In this document: in pieces, positions 12,204-20,559 of the stretch
How the letters are laid out: each line of letters starts with the position of its first letter
How positions within the stretch are numbered: position 1 is the first letter of the stretch
Assembly (NCBI GenBank): GCA_965662355.1
Contig: CBFIHP010000009.1
Span: 1 to 64,000, forward strand
Direction of reading: 5' to 3'
Length of the DNA stretch: 64,000 bases
From: GCA-2683825 sp965662355
GTDB lineage: Bacteria > Planctomycetota > UBA1135 > GCA-002686595
Position numbers and translations under genes: made by a program
The notes under the pieces: model-generated
What the model was told of the DNA's origin: nothing
Seen by the model: only the letters and a program-made list of their open reading frames with translations
Databases searched by the model: none

Positions 12204-13054
12204 CCGAGGAAGCAGCCCGGTCCGGGAACCTGAGAGTCGAAGTCGAACTCGATCGTCTGCCGCTGGCGGTTGGACTTGCGCAGGACGTTGATCTTCAAGT
12301 CGCCTTTCGTCATGTCGCTCGGGGCATCGAAGATCAAGACCACGGGGGCCATCCCTTCGAGCCGGGCAACGCGCTCGAGCGGTTCGATGGCATGCTTGCC
12401 CGCCACCAGGAGCCGCGGATTCCAGGCGCTGGCCTTGCCCTTCATCTCAAAGCTGTATTCGTCCGGTTGTGTTCCAACCGAGAAGAGCACCATGTTCTCC
12501 TTACCGGGCGCAAAGCGCAGGGCCTGCGCGCGGCAGCGGCTCATGGTCGTTTCCGAGCCGATGCGCATGCGAATGGCACCGACCCAGTTCGGGCTTTTCT
12601 GTCCCAGGAGCTCGAAGGGATCCAGGGGAAGCGAACGGGCCCAGAGTTCGGTCGAGACGCCCTCGTTGCAGGCACGGTTCCACAGTAGCCCAAGGTTCGG
12701 AATCCGGTCCAGGCGCCTGGCCACGTGGGCGGCGCCGCGAAGCATCTGCAGGGGCAGGCTGCTCTGGGAGGGCTGGGCGCGGTAAACCTCCGTGGCCACG
12801 GTGAGGGTTCGGCGCGGACGGAGCGCCGGGAGGCGCAACTGGGTCAGTGGCCGCCATCCGAGGTGGGCTCCGATTGGAGCCGCATGGAGTCTTAGTTGTT
12901 GCGGGCCGGAAGGTGAGCCGCCCTTGTTGTGGACCGTGACTTCGATGCGTACACGCCCAGGTGCAACTTCGAAGAATTCAATCCAATCGGATTCGACTTG
13001 CAGCTCAGCAGGCGCCCGCTGAACTTGCCCAAGGCTAGGGGGGGGGATGGGCAT
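12200..13054 (-). CDS. Hypothetical protein, unknown function
   Basis: I do not recognise this 284-residue protein. Residues about 20-80 (VRIEVTVHNKGGSPSG) look like an immunoglobulin-like CARDB/APHP-type beta domain. The rest has no clear motif or membrane segment. The frame is open up to 13198, but the added N-terminus is proline-rich and a strong minus-strand terminator lies inside it at 13141-13173. I therefore prefer the ATG at 13054 (MPIPPPSLGQ). It is convergent with the MCE operon, sharing CTAG at the stops, and downstream of lexA on the same strand. Confidence 0.6.
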   Translation of the reverse strand: MPIPPPSLGQVQRAPAELQVESDWIEFFEVAPGRVRIEVTVHNKGGSPSGPQQLRLHAAPIGAHLGWRPLTQLRLPALRPRRTLTVATEVYRAQPSQSSLPLQMLRGAAHVARRLDRIPNLGLLWNRACNEGVSTELWARSLPLDPFELLGQKSPNWVGAIRMRIGSETTMSRCRAQALRFAPGKENMVLFSVGTQPDEYSFEMKGKASAWNPRLLVAGKHAIEPLERVARLEGMAPVVLIFDAPSDMTKGDLKINVLRKSNRQRQTIEFDFDSQVPGPGCFLG

Positions 13055-13140
13055 CGGACTGGGGGGTGGGGGTGAAGGGGGGACTACTCGGATCCTAGCA
13101 GGAAAGAGAAAGAGCACGGGGTTCAACTGAGAGTTCGCAA

Positions 13141-13173
13141 GAAAAGAGGAGACCGGTTTTCTCCGGTCTCCTC
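13141..13173 (-). terminator. Intrinsic terminator after lexA
   Basis: A perfect 11-bp inverted repeat GAGGAGACCGG/CCGGTCTCCTC with a 6-nt loop is followed, on the minus strand, by TTTTC. It lies about 170 nt past the lexA stop and would end lexA transcription. The plus-strand side has no T run. Confidence 0.8.
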
Positions 13174-13346
13174 GTCTCTCTGCGGGTGCAAGGGTCATCC
13201 CGTTTCTGGGTGGACCCTGCTAGGAATCGTCAGATCATGATTCGGTGTTCGATCAATGCTGCGGATCTTTGAGATTGGGCTTTCGTTGATATCCCCCGCC
13301 ACTGTGGCTTGGCGGTGCGCGGCCTTGAATGGCCTCGACGTCGGGT

Positions 13347-14000
13347 TCAATAACGACGCAATACCCCGATGACGACCCCTCGGATTTCGACCTCATCCAC
13401 GATGACGGGCCGAAATTCGGCGTTCGCGGGTTGGAGGCGCACCCGGCCATCCGCTTCGCGATAATAGCGTTTGAGTGTGGCTTCCTCTTCGGGCAAGACC
13501 GCGACCACGGTCTCGCCGTTGTGGGCGGAGCTTCGATGTTCGACCACCACGAGATCGCCATCCCGAATCGAGTCCTCGATCATCGAATTGCCCTGAACGC
13601 GCAGGACGTAGACGTCCTTACCGGGGGGCGTGAAGTCCTCGAAATCGAGGGTCTCGGGGATTTCCAGCGTAGAGATGGGGGCGCCGGCCGCGATCGTCCC
13701 CAGAATCGAGAGCTGGGGGAGTTGGGGTACAGGAGCGGGGGTCGGGACTTGGGCACGCTCCTGATTCCATTCTTGCTCTTCGGGAGGAACGATCTGGAGG
13801 GTCCGGCTGTGGCCCCGGGCCGCCCGCCGAACCACCCCCTTGCGCTCGAGCTCGCCGACGTGCCCGAAGACCGTGACCCGGCTGAGGCCGAAGGCCCGGG
13901 CGATTTCGTCGAAGGTCGGGCTGATGCCCTGCTCTTCGATGAACTGCTGGATGAAGGCGAGGATGTCGCGCTGGCGGCGGGTCAGGGGCGGAGGGGCCAT
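13347..14000 (-). CDS. lexA: LexA repressor (SOS response autoprotease)
   Basis: A 217-residue protein. The N-terminal winged helix (residues about 5-65, LTRRQRDILAFIQQF...GLSRVTVFGHVGELERKG) is of LexA type. The C-terminal S24 protease domain has cleavage site AAG in TIAAGAPIS, catalytic Ser in GNSMIEDS and catalytic Lys in EATLKRYY. LexA represses DNA-repair genes and cleaves itself when stimulated by RecA-ssDNA. ATG at 14000 (MAPPPLTRRQ) matches the family N-terminus; the frame is open further upstream but that part is low-complexity. Candidate operators are described at 14331-14380. Confidence 0.96.
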   Translation of the reverse strand: MAPPPLTRRQRDILAFIQQFIEEQGISPTFDEIARAFGLSRVTVFGHVGELERKGVVRRAARGHSRTLQIVPPEEQEWNQERAQVPTPAPVPQLPQLSILGTIAAGAPISTLEIPETLDFEDFTPPGKDVYVLRVQGNSMIEDSIRDGDLVVVEHRSSAHNGETVVAVLPEEEATLKRYYREADGRVRLQPANAEFRPVIVDEVEIRGVVIGVLRRY

Positions 14001-14330
14001 GGAATCGGAGAGCTCGGGGTTTGCGGGGCGGGCTGGGCCGTGGAGCCGGGCTAGATCAAGAACGTGGTGGCGATCAGTCCGAAGAAGAACAGGTACGAAC
14101 CCAGATCGGAACCCGACGCCGTCGAGCCGTGAAAGGAACCGAACAGGCTCGACTGGCCAGGAGCCAGGCGATCCACGCCGAAGCAGGACCGCGTGGTGCG
14201 GAGTGCGGAGAGGGTTCTGGGGGCTAGCGGGGTCATGGCTGGGAGACTTGGCTGGCTGGAGGGGAGAAGGTGTCGGGCTCCAGCGGGGCATTGGCCTGGG
14301 GGGAGTCGGCGAGGCCCCAACTGGAAACCC

Positions 14331-14380
14331 GAACAAGACCCGAATGTTATCCAGGGCTGCGACCCGAACAAGTCCCGAAC
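14331..14380. promoter_or_regulatory. Candidate LexA operators (GTTC-N7-GTTC direct repeats)
   Basis: Two near-identical copies of CCCGAACAAG(A/T)CCCGAA occur 35 bp apart. 14366-14380 is GAAC-N7-GAAC, which reads GTTC-N7-GTTC on the minus strand; 14331-14345 is GAAC-N7-GAAT. GTTC-N7-GTTC is the LexA box known from alphaproteobacteria. The sites lie between divergent lexA (start 14000) and nadB (start 14488), so they could control either. A further GAAC-N6-GAAC is at 14087-14100, nearer lexA. The assignment is inference from motif and position. Confidence 0.4.
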
Positions 14381-14487
14381 CGATATTCTTCGACACGGTA
14401 CTTCCAAGCCTCTCCGGAAGAGGGACTTAGGTTCGCCCCAAAGGGCTGGGACCCCCTCCGGCTCGCCTGGGATAGAATCCGCACTCC

Positions 14488-16254
14488 TTGTCGCGCCACC
14501 ACGAACTCGACCTCGACGGTCGCCTGCTCTCGGTCGATTCTCGCCGGGTCCCGCACTACCGCTTCGACCTCCTGGTGATCGGGGGGGGGGCCGCGGGCGC
14601 CTCCGCGGCGCTGGCGGGTGCGGATGCCGGGGCGGAGGTCGCTGTGCTCGGGAAGGGGTCGCGCAAGGAGACGAACACGCTGTATGCCCAGGGCGGCATC
14701 GCCGCCGTGCTCGATGGATCCGATTCCTTCGAAGAGCACGTCCGCGACACGCTCGAGGTCGGCTGCGGGCTTGCGGAACGCGAGGTGTGCGAGCTCGTCA
14801 TCCGCAGTGGACCCGAGGCCATCGACAGACTCGACCGCCTCGGTGCGCGCTTCGATCGCGATGCAGAAGGTGCGATCGAGCTCTCGCGAGAAGGAGGCCA
14901 TTCGCGCCCGCGCATTATTCATGCCCGCGGCGACGCGACCGGCCGCGAGCTTCAAGGCACGTTGAACGCCGCGGTCCGGCGCCACGCGCGCATCACGACC
15001 TTCAGCGAAACCTACGTCGTCGACTTGTTGTGCGCCGAGGATGGTGGGGTCGTCGGTGCTCTCGCCGTGCGCTCGAGCGGTTCTTCGGCGAACTCCGCGG
15101 GCGGCGGTGAACAGGCGGTGTTCTCGGCGCGCTCGATCGTGATGGCTACCGGAGGTGCCGGGCAGCTGTATCGCGAGACGACCAACCCAGCCATCGCGAC
15201 CGGCGACGGGATCGCCATCGCCCTGCGCGCGGGTGCGAGCGTGCGCGATCTCGAGTTCTTTCAGTTTCACCCGACGCTGCTCTACATCGCGGGCGCGGCG
15301 CGGGTCTTGATCAGCGAGATCGTGCGTGGAGCCGGCGGCGTCCTGCGCGATCGGGATGGCGAGCGTTTCATGACCGAGTTCCATCCCATGGCGGAGCTCG
15401 CGCCGCGGGACAGCGTCAGTCGCGCCGTGTTCCGGCGCATGGTCGAGACGAAGGACACCAACGTCTACCTCGATCTTTCCGCGCTCAAGCGCGATCCCCA
15501 CGAGCTCTTCCCCGGCATCTCGCGCGTGTGTCACTTCTTCGGCATCGACATCGCCCGCGATCCCGTGCCGGTGCGACCAGGTGCTCACTACATGATCGGT
15601 GGCCTGCAGGTGGATGGAGACGGCCGTACGGACGTCGCCGGTCTCTGGGCGGTGGGGGAGTGCGCCTCCTCCGGGATGCACGGGGCGAATCGCATGGGTT
15701 CGAACTCGCTTCTCGAGGGGCTGGTTCTCGGCCATCGCGTGGGGCAATTGGCTGCGGAAGAAACGGCCCTGCACCGGCGCGAGCTTCGCGACTGGACCGT
15801 ACGACCGCCGCGCGAGCGGGACGCGCCTCCGGCCGGCGTCAGCGTCAGCATCCAGGACGTCACGTACTCCCTGAAGTCGGTTCTCTGGCGCCAGCTCGGG
15901 ATCGAGCGCACCGGCGCCGACATCGAGGACGCCCTGTCGCGCATCCGACTCTGGACCCGTGCCGTGACCGAGCTCGCCCCCCGCGAACCGCGCACCTTCG
16001 AGCTCTTGAACATGTTGACCGTGGCCCACCTCGCCGGGGTATCGGCCTTGCAACGTACGGAATCGCGCGGTGTGCATTACCGAACGGACTATCCCGAGGC
16101 GAACCCCGGGGCCGCGAAGCACACCGTTCTCTCTCCGCTCTTCGAGGAAGGGCGCCTGCACGGGGTCGATGTACGCAGCGTCCCCGCGGGGGCGAGTTCC
16201 GCGCGGACAGGGACCCCCGATGCGACGCCGGACGGAAGCACATTGCGCGCATGA
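14488..16254 (+). CDS. nadB: L-aspartate oxidase (NAD biosynthesis)
   Basis: The 588-residue flavoprotein oxidises L-aspartate to iminoaspartate, the first step of de novo NAD synthesis. The FAD-binding dinucleotide fold is at residues about 28-45 (LLVIGGGAAGASAAL). The family blocks NTLYAQGGIA, HSRPRIIHARGDATG, EFFQFHPTLLY and GLWAVGECASSGMHGANRMGSNSLLEG are all visible. It is slightly longer than usual (about 530). TTG at 14488 is the assigned start; no better start precedes the Rossmann fold. A ten-G run at 14581-14590 encodes the glycine motif. The stop overlaps hflX by ATGA. Confidence 0.93.
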   Translation: MSRHHELDLDGRLLSVDSRRVPHYRFDLLVIGGGAAGASAALAGADAGAEVAVLGKGSRKETNTLYAQGGIAAVLDGSDSFEEHVRDTLEVGCGLAEREVCELVIRSGPEAIDRLDRLGARFDRDAEGAIELSREGGHSRPRIIHARGDATGRELQGTLNAAVRRHARITTFSETYVVDLLCAEDGGVVGALAVRSSGSSANSAGGGEQAVFSARSIVMATGGAGQLYRETTNPAIATGDGIAIALRAGASVRDLEFFQFHPTLLYIAGAARVLISEIVRGAGGVLRDRDGERFMTEFHPMAELAPRDSVSRAVFRRMVETKDTNVYLDLSALKRDPHELFPGISRVCHFFGIDIARDPVPVRPGAHYMIGGLQVDGDGRTDVAGLWAVGECASSGMHGANRMGSNSLLEGLVLGHRVGQLAAEETALHRRELRDWTVRPPRERDAPPAGVSVSIQDVTYSLKSVLWRQLGIERTGADIEDALSRIRLWTRAVTELAPREPRTFELLNMLTVAHLAGVSALQRTESRGVHYRTDYPEANPGAAKHTVLSPLFEEGRLHGVDVRSVPAGASSARTGTPDATPDGSTLRA

Positions 16255-17597
16255 GTCGCTCACCCAAAGAGACACAACGCCCCCTGGAGCGCTTCCTGAT
16301 CACGGGCGTGATCTTTCCCGATCAACCCTCCGAATCCGGTGGCCCCCTGTCGGAAGCTGCTGGCCTCGTACAGGCCGCGGGTGGGGAGGTCGTGGGGGAG
16401 GGCGACGAACCGCTGATCCAACGGCGGCCGAGACCCGATTCGTCGACGCTGCTCGGCAAGGGCAAGGTGCAGGAGGTCAGGGATGCGATCGACAAGTACG
16501 AACCCGATGCCGTGATGGTCGACAACGACCTGTCACCGGGGCAGGTGCGCAATCTCGAGAAGGCCTGGGAGAAGCGTGTCGTCGATCGCTCGGAGCTGAT
16601 TCTCGACATCTTCTCCACGCGCGCCCGCAGTGCCCAGGCCCGTATCCAGGTCGAGCTGGCGCAGATGGAATACCTGCGACCGAGACTGCGGCGCATGTGG
16701 ACGCACCTGGAGCGTACGGAGGGCGCCATCGGCACGCGGGGCCCGGGTGAAACCCAGCTCGAAACGGACCGACGCTTGCTCGCGAAGCGAATCAGCGATT
16801 TGAAGGCGCGGCTCTCCAGCATCGAGAAGCACCGCCAACGCCAGACCCGCACCCGCGAAGAGCTCTTCACCGTCGGTCTGGTCGGATACACGAACGCAGG
16901 CAAGTCGACGCTCCTGAATCAGGTCACCGGCTCGAACGAGCTGGTGGCGGACATGCCCTTCGCTACTCTCGACACACGCACGCGTAAGTGGAAACTCGCG
17001 GATGGACGCACCGTCTTGCTGTCCGATACCGTCGGGTTCCTGCAGCGCTTGCCGCACCACCTCGTGGCTTCCTTCCACGCGACCCTGGAGGAGGCCCTGA
17101 GCGTCGATCTTCTCCTGCACGTCGTCGATGGCTCGCATCCCGATGCGTCCGTCCACATGCACGCGGTCGAGAAAACCCTGGCCGGGCTGACCAATCGCGA
17201 AGCGGACCTCGTCGTGCTGAATAAGATCGATCGCGTCGATGATCCCATCAGGCTCCAGGTCCTGCGCGAGGGGCGCCAGCAGGAGATGATCCATCTCTCA
17301 GCCCGCTCGGGCGAAGGGTTGGATCTGCTCGATCGCACCATCACGGCGTGCCTCGATGCACGCTCGTGTCTCGTATCGGTCAGCGTGGCCCTGGCCGATG
17401 GCAAGAGTGCCGCCGCGCTTCGAAACGCTGGCGTGCTGCTTTCCGAAGAGACGATCGCGGACACGACCATCGTCTTTCGGTTGCGCTTGGGGGAGAGGCT
17501 CTTCGGCAACCTGCAACGCAAGCTGGGCGACGCCGCGACGTTCGAAGTGCTCGATCCGGCGCGCGAATCGTATTACACGGGCGAGCTTCATACATGA
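16251..17597 (+). CDS. hflX: Ribosome-associated GTPase HflX
   Basis: A 448-residue GTPase. The N-terminal HflX domain (residues about 15-190) has the LGKGKVQEV and FSTRARSAQARIQVELAQ signatures and the RGPGETQLETDRR linker. The G domain has G1 GYTNAGKST, G3 DTVGF and G4 NKID. HflX splits stalled 70S ribosomes, especially after heat stress. The start ATG overlaps the nadB stop, and its stop overlaps the next gene's start; the three genes look like one transcript. The long upstream open frame inside nadB is not coding. Confidence 0.95.
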   Translation: MSRSPKETQRPLERFLITGVIFPDQPSESGGPLSEAAGLVQAAGGEVVGEGDEPLIQRRPRPDSSTLLGKGKVQEVRDAIDKYEPDAVMVDNDLSPGQVRNLEKAWEKRVVDRSELILDIFSTRARSAQARIQVELAQMEYLRPRLRRMWTHLERTEGAIGTRGPGETQLETDRRLLAKRISDLKARLSSIEKHRQRQTRTREELFTVGLVGYTNAGKSTLLNQVTGSNELVADMPFATLDTRTRKWKLADGRTVLLSDTVGFLQRLPHHLVASFHATLEEALSVDLLLHVVDGSHPDASVHMHAVEKTLAGLTNREADLVVLNKIDRVDDPIRLQVLREGRQQEMIHLSARSGEGLDLLDRTITACLDARSCLVSVSVALADGKSAAALRNAGVLLSEETIADTTIVFRLRLGERLFGNLQRKLGDAATFEVLDPARESYYTGELHT

Positions 17598-18328
17598 GAG
17601 GGGCAGCTCTTCTCGCCCTCGTTTGCTTCGCCGGGTGTGAGTGGCCTGAAGCCGTGCCTGCACCGGCGACCCTCGTGTACCAGCTGGACGTCCCACGCGC
17701 TCGCAGGGCCTGGGGTACGGAGGCGTCCGAACCGGTGGAGCTGTTGGCCCAGGCTGCCGAGCAGGTCCAGCGACGCTTCGAGATCAAACGTCGCAACTGG
17801 TGGGCCGAGGTCGAGGCCGACCCCGCGGCTCTCACCCTGACCGTCCGTGTGAAGGACGACATCGAGGAACGCTCGCGGCTCCTGATCGACGGCGTCGTGC
17901 GCAGCCTGGGCTCGTTGGAGTTTCTGGTCCTGGCCGAGGGTGAGGAGCGGTCCTTGGCCCAGCGAATCGTGCGCGCGAGGGATCGCGATGGAAACGAACA
18001 CGCGCTCCTGCTGCCCGACACTTTCCGCGAGAGTTTCGGCTCGGGTCACTTCGCGAGCGTCCAGTCCGATCTCGACGGCGAGTTGAATCTGCTTCTTACG
18101 TACCGGATCTTCCCCGCCCGGGTCGACGAGTTCCACGACTTCACGCGCCGTTTCGCGGGGCGCCGCGTGGCGCTCTGCCGCGCTGCGAGGATCCTGGCCA
18201 TCGACACGCTCGAGCCTGTCGTCGACGGGCACGGACAGCTCCGCGTCCGCCTGGACGGCCTGCGCGAGTTGGAGTCGCTTCTCTTCGAGCTCGAACGCCG
18301 CTCGGGTCCCCTGGTCGCGACCCACTGA
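17594..18328 (+). CDS. Lipoprotein resembling the SecD periplasmic domain
   Basis: A 244-residue protein with a lipoprotein signal (MRGAALLALVCFAGC, Cys 15). The mature part can be laid by eye along the SecD periplasmic region of this genome's own SecDF. IDGVVRSLGSLEFLVLAEG parallels SecDF IRAAIENLGELQFLIIADN. The stretch ARVDEFHDFTRRFAGRRVALC parallels ERSQEFGGFTKENKNRRMAIV, and the closing ELESLLFELERRSGPL parallels EVRNAMTILRAGSLKL. It has no SecD membrane helices. The role is unknown; a part in protein export or folding at the membrane is conceivable. It is coupled to hflX by a 4-nt overlap. Confidence 0.7.
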   Translation: MRGAALLALVCFAGCEWPEAVPAPATLVYQLDVPRARRAWGTEASEPVELLAQAAEQVQRRFEIKRRNWWAEVEADPAALTLTVRVKDDIEERSRLLIDGVVRSLGSLEFLVLAEGEERSLAQRIVRARDRDGNEHALLLPDTFRESFGSGHFASVQSDLDGELNLLLTYRIFPARVDEFHDFTRRFAGRRVALCRAARILAIDTLEPVVDGHGQLRVRLDGLRELESLLFELERRSGPLVATH

Positions 18329-18383
18329 CTCGTCATCGACGTTATGATGTGCGGCCCTACCGTCTCACTTCAGAAGAACGCAC

Positions 18384-20489
18384 ATGAAAGTTTTGCAGGT
18401 TCGTAGGCCCCTCCAGCGGTTCGCTCTCTCGGTCTGGACCGTTTCCCTCGCTTCGGCCGTGTCGTTTGCCAGCGCCCAGGATGCGTTGACTCCGATCATG
18501 GTCGCGAAGACCCAACAGGTCGTCAGTGCCGAGATCTCACCCGACGGCAAGCACGTCGCGTACAACCTTTCGCTCCCGCGTACGCCATGGGAGGAAGAGG
18601 ACGGCTCTTCGCGCAGCGAGCTGCACGTGCTCGAAGTCGAGAGTGGCGAGACGATGGCCTTCATCACGGCCAAGAGCGGCGCGGGTTCGGTGCACTGGAC
18701 CCCGGACGGCAGGGGCATCGCCTTCCTCGCCAAGCGCGATGACGACGAGCATCGCTCGCTCTACGTGATTCCGCTGCGCGGTGGTGAAGCGCGTCGGGCC
18801 GCCAAGTTCGCGGATCGCTCGATCGGTCGCTATGCCTTCTCGCCCGATGGTTCCCAGCTGGCCCTCATGGGGACCGCGCCCGAGAGCGATGATCGCAAGG
18901 CGGAAGAGAAGAAGGGCTTCAAGCAGGAGATCTACGAAGAGGACTGGCGCGCCGCCGAGCTCTTCATGGCGACGCCCTACGACGAGGACACCGAGCATCG
19001 TCAGGTCGATGTCGACGGCCACGTTTCCTACATGGTCTGGGCCCCCGACAACCGTCGTCTGGCCCTCGCGGTGGCCCCGACGTCACTCGTCGACGACAGC
19101 TACATGCTGAAGCGCGTGCGCGTCATCGACACGCGTGATGGCAAGACCACCTGCGAGATCAAGAACGGTGGCAAGCTGGGGACCTTCGCCTGGAAGCCTG
19201 ACGGAACCGGGCTCGCCATCGTCGCCGCCCACGATGAGCACGACGGTGCCGCCAACCGGCTCATGTGGGCCTCGACCGCCTCGCCCGAGACCATGCCGAC
19301 CGAGATGCTCGGCGTACGCGAGCGCGACGAGCACCAGGTAAGCTGGAGCTCCAACGATCGCCTTCTCGTGCGCGGCAGCATCGGCGCCTGGTCGACGATC
19401 GACTCCTACCGCTTCGACAACGGCAAGGCCACGGACCACAAAGAGCTCACCCCGCACGCCGGTCCGGCGTGGATCACCTGCTCCGTGTCCAAGGATGGCA
19501 GCCAACTGGCTCTCGTCGGCTCCTCGCCGAGCCATGCTCTCGAGCTCTTCACCCTGAATGCGGGAAGTGGCAAGCTCACGCGCCATACGAACTCCAACCC
19601 CTGGCTCGGTGACATTCGCCTCGCGCGCCAGGAGGTCATTCGCTACAAGGCCCGCGACGGCCTCGAAGTCGAAGGCATCCTGATTCACCCCCGCAACGGC
19701 CAGAAGAACGCGCCCCTGATCGTCTGCGTCCATGGCGGACCCGAGTCCCACCTCTCCAACGGTTGGATGACGCGCTACGCCTACCCCGGTCAGGTCGCAG
19801 CTGCCGAGGACTACGCCATCTTCTATCCCAACTATCGCGGTAGCACCGGCCGCGGCCTCGCCTACCTCAAGGCCTCCCAGGGCGATCCCGCCGGCAAGGA
19901 ATTCGACGACGTGGTCGACGGTGTCGATTACCTGATCGAGATCGGCGTCGCGGACAAGGACAAGGTCGGCGTCACCGGCGGCTCCTACGGCGGCTATGCC
20001 ACCGCGTGGTTCTCGACCTACTACTCCGAGCGCTTTGCCGCCGGCGTCATGTTCGTCGGCATCTCCGACAAGATCTCCAAGGTTGGCACCACCGACATCG
20101 CCGACGAGGAGTTCTACGTCCACGCCATGAAGCGCCCCTGGGACGACTGGGAGTTCTTCCTCAAGCGCAGCCCCATCTACTACGCCGACAAGTCCAAGAC
20201 CCCGCTGCTCATTCTCCACGGCAAGGAAGACCCTCGCGTCGATCCGGGCCAGAGTCGCGAGATGTACCGCCACGTGAAGCTACGTGGCAAGGCGCCGGTT
20301 CGTCTGGTCTTGTACCCCGGCGAAGGCCATGGAAACCGCATGGCCGCCGCCCGCTTCGATTACAACCTGCGTGCCATGCGCTGGTTCGATCACTACCTGA
20401 AGGGTGAAGGCGGCGATATGCCGGCCTACGAGCTCGACTACGAATCCCACCTCGGTAAGCCGAGCGAGGAAGAAACCCAGGGCATGTAG
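18384..20489 (+). CDS. Secreted prolyl-oligopeptidase family (S9) peptidase
   Basis: A 701-residue protein with signal peptide (cleavage near ASAQD, residue about 32). Residues about 35-400 form a WD40-like beta-propeller of TolB/DPP-IV type with repeats such as SPDGKHVAY, TPDGRGIAF and SPDGSQLAL. The C-terminal alpha/beta-hydrolase domain has nucleophile GGSYGGYATAW (Ser 534), with Asp and His in the EDPRVDP and GEGHGNR segments. S9 peptidases of this class cleave peptides, often after Pro or Ala, in the periplasm. It is a single gene followed by a strong terminator. Confidence 0.93.
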   Translation: MKVLQVRRPLQRFALSVWTVSLASAVSFASAQDALTPIMVAKTQQVVSAEISPDGKHVAYNLSLPRTPWEEEDGSSRSELHVLEVESGETMAFITAKSGAGSVHWTPDGRGIAFLAKRDDDEHRSLYVIPLRGGEARRAAKFADRSIGRYAFSPDGSQLALMGTAPESDDRKAEEKKGFKQEIYEEDWRAAELFMATPYDEDTEHRQVDVDGHVSYMVWAPDNRRLALAVAPTSLVDDSYMLKRVRVIDTRDGKTTCEIKNGGKLGTFAWKPDGTGLAIVAAHDEHDGAANRLMWASTASPETMPTEMLGVRERDEHQVSWSSNDRLLVRGSIGAWSTIDSYRFDNGKATDHKELTPHAGPAWITCSVSKDGSQLALVGSSPSHALELFTLNAGSGKLTRHTNSNPWLGDIRLARQEVIRYKARDGLEVEGILIHPRNGQKNAPLIVCVHGGPESHLSNGWMTRYAYPGQVAAAEDYAIFYPNYRGSTGRGLAYLKASQGDPAGKEFDDVVDGVDYLIEIGVADKDKVGVTGGSYGGYATAWFSTYYSERFAAGVMFVGISDKISKVGTTDIADEEFYVHAMKRPWDDWEFFLKRSPIYYADKSKTPLLILHGKEDPRVDPGQSREMYRHVKLRGKAPVRLVLYPGEGHGNRMAAARFDYNLRAMRWFDHYLKGEGGDMPAYELDYESHLGKPSEEETQGM

Positions 20490-20517
20490 GACGGATCGCT
20501 CGCGGACCAAGAGAACG

Positions 20518-20549
20518 GCGGCGCGTCCCGGGACGCGCCGCTATTTTCG
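20518..20549 (+). terminator. Intrinsic terminator after the S9 peptidase gene
   Basis: A perfect 12-bp palindromic stem GCGGCGCGTCCC/GGGACGCGCCGC (20518-20541) is followed by TATTTTCG. It lies 28 nt after the peptidase stop and between convergent genes. The stem has no loop bases, so the top pairs must open. Confidence 0.85.
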
Positions 20550-20559
20550 TGGCTCCGTG

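Noticed and set aside
14347..16275. Minus-strand open frame of 642 codons opposite nadB
   Set aside because: nadB motifs on the plus strand are complete; the antisense frame is charge-rich with no recognisable fold.
19083..20273. Minus-strand open frame opposite the S9 peptidase
   Set aside because: Shadow frame; the peptidase propeller and catalytic Ser motif are on the plus strand.
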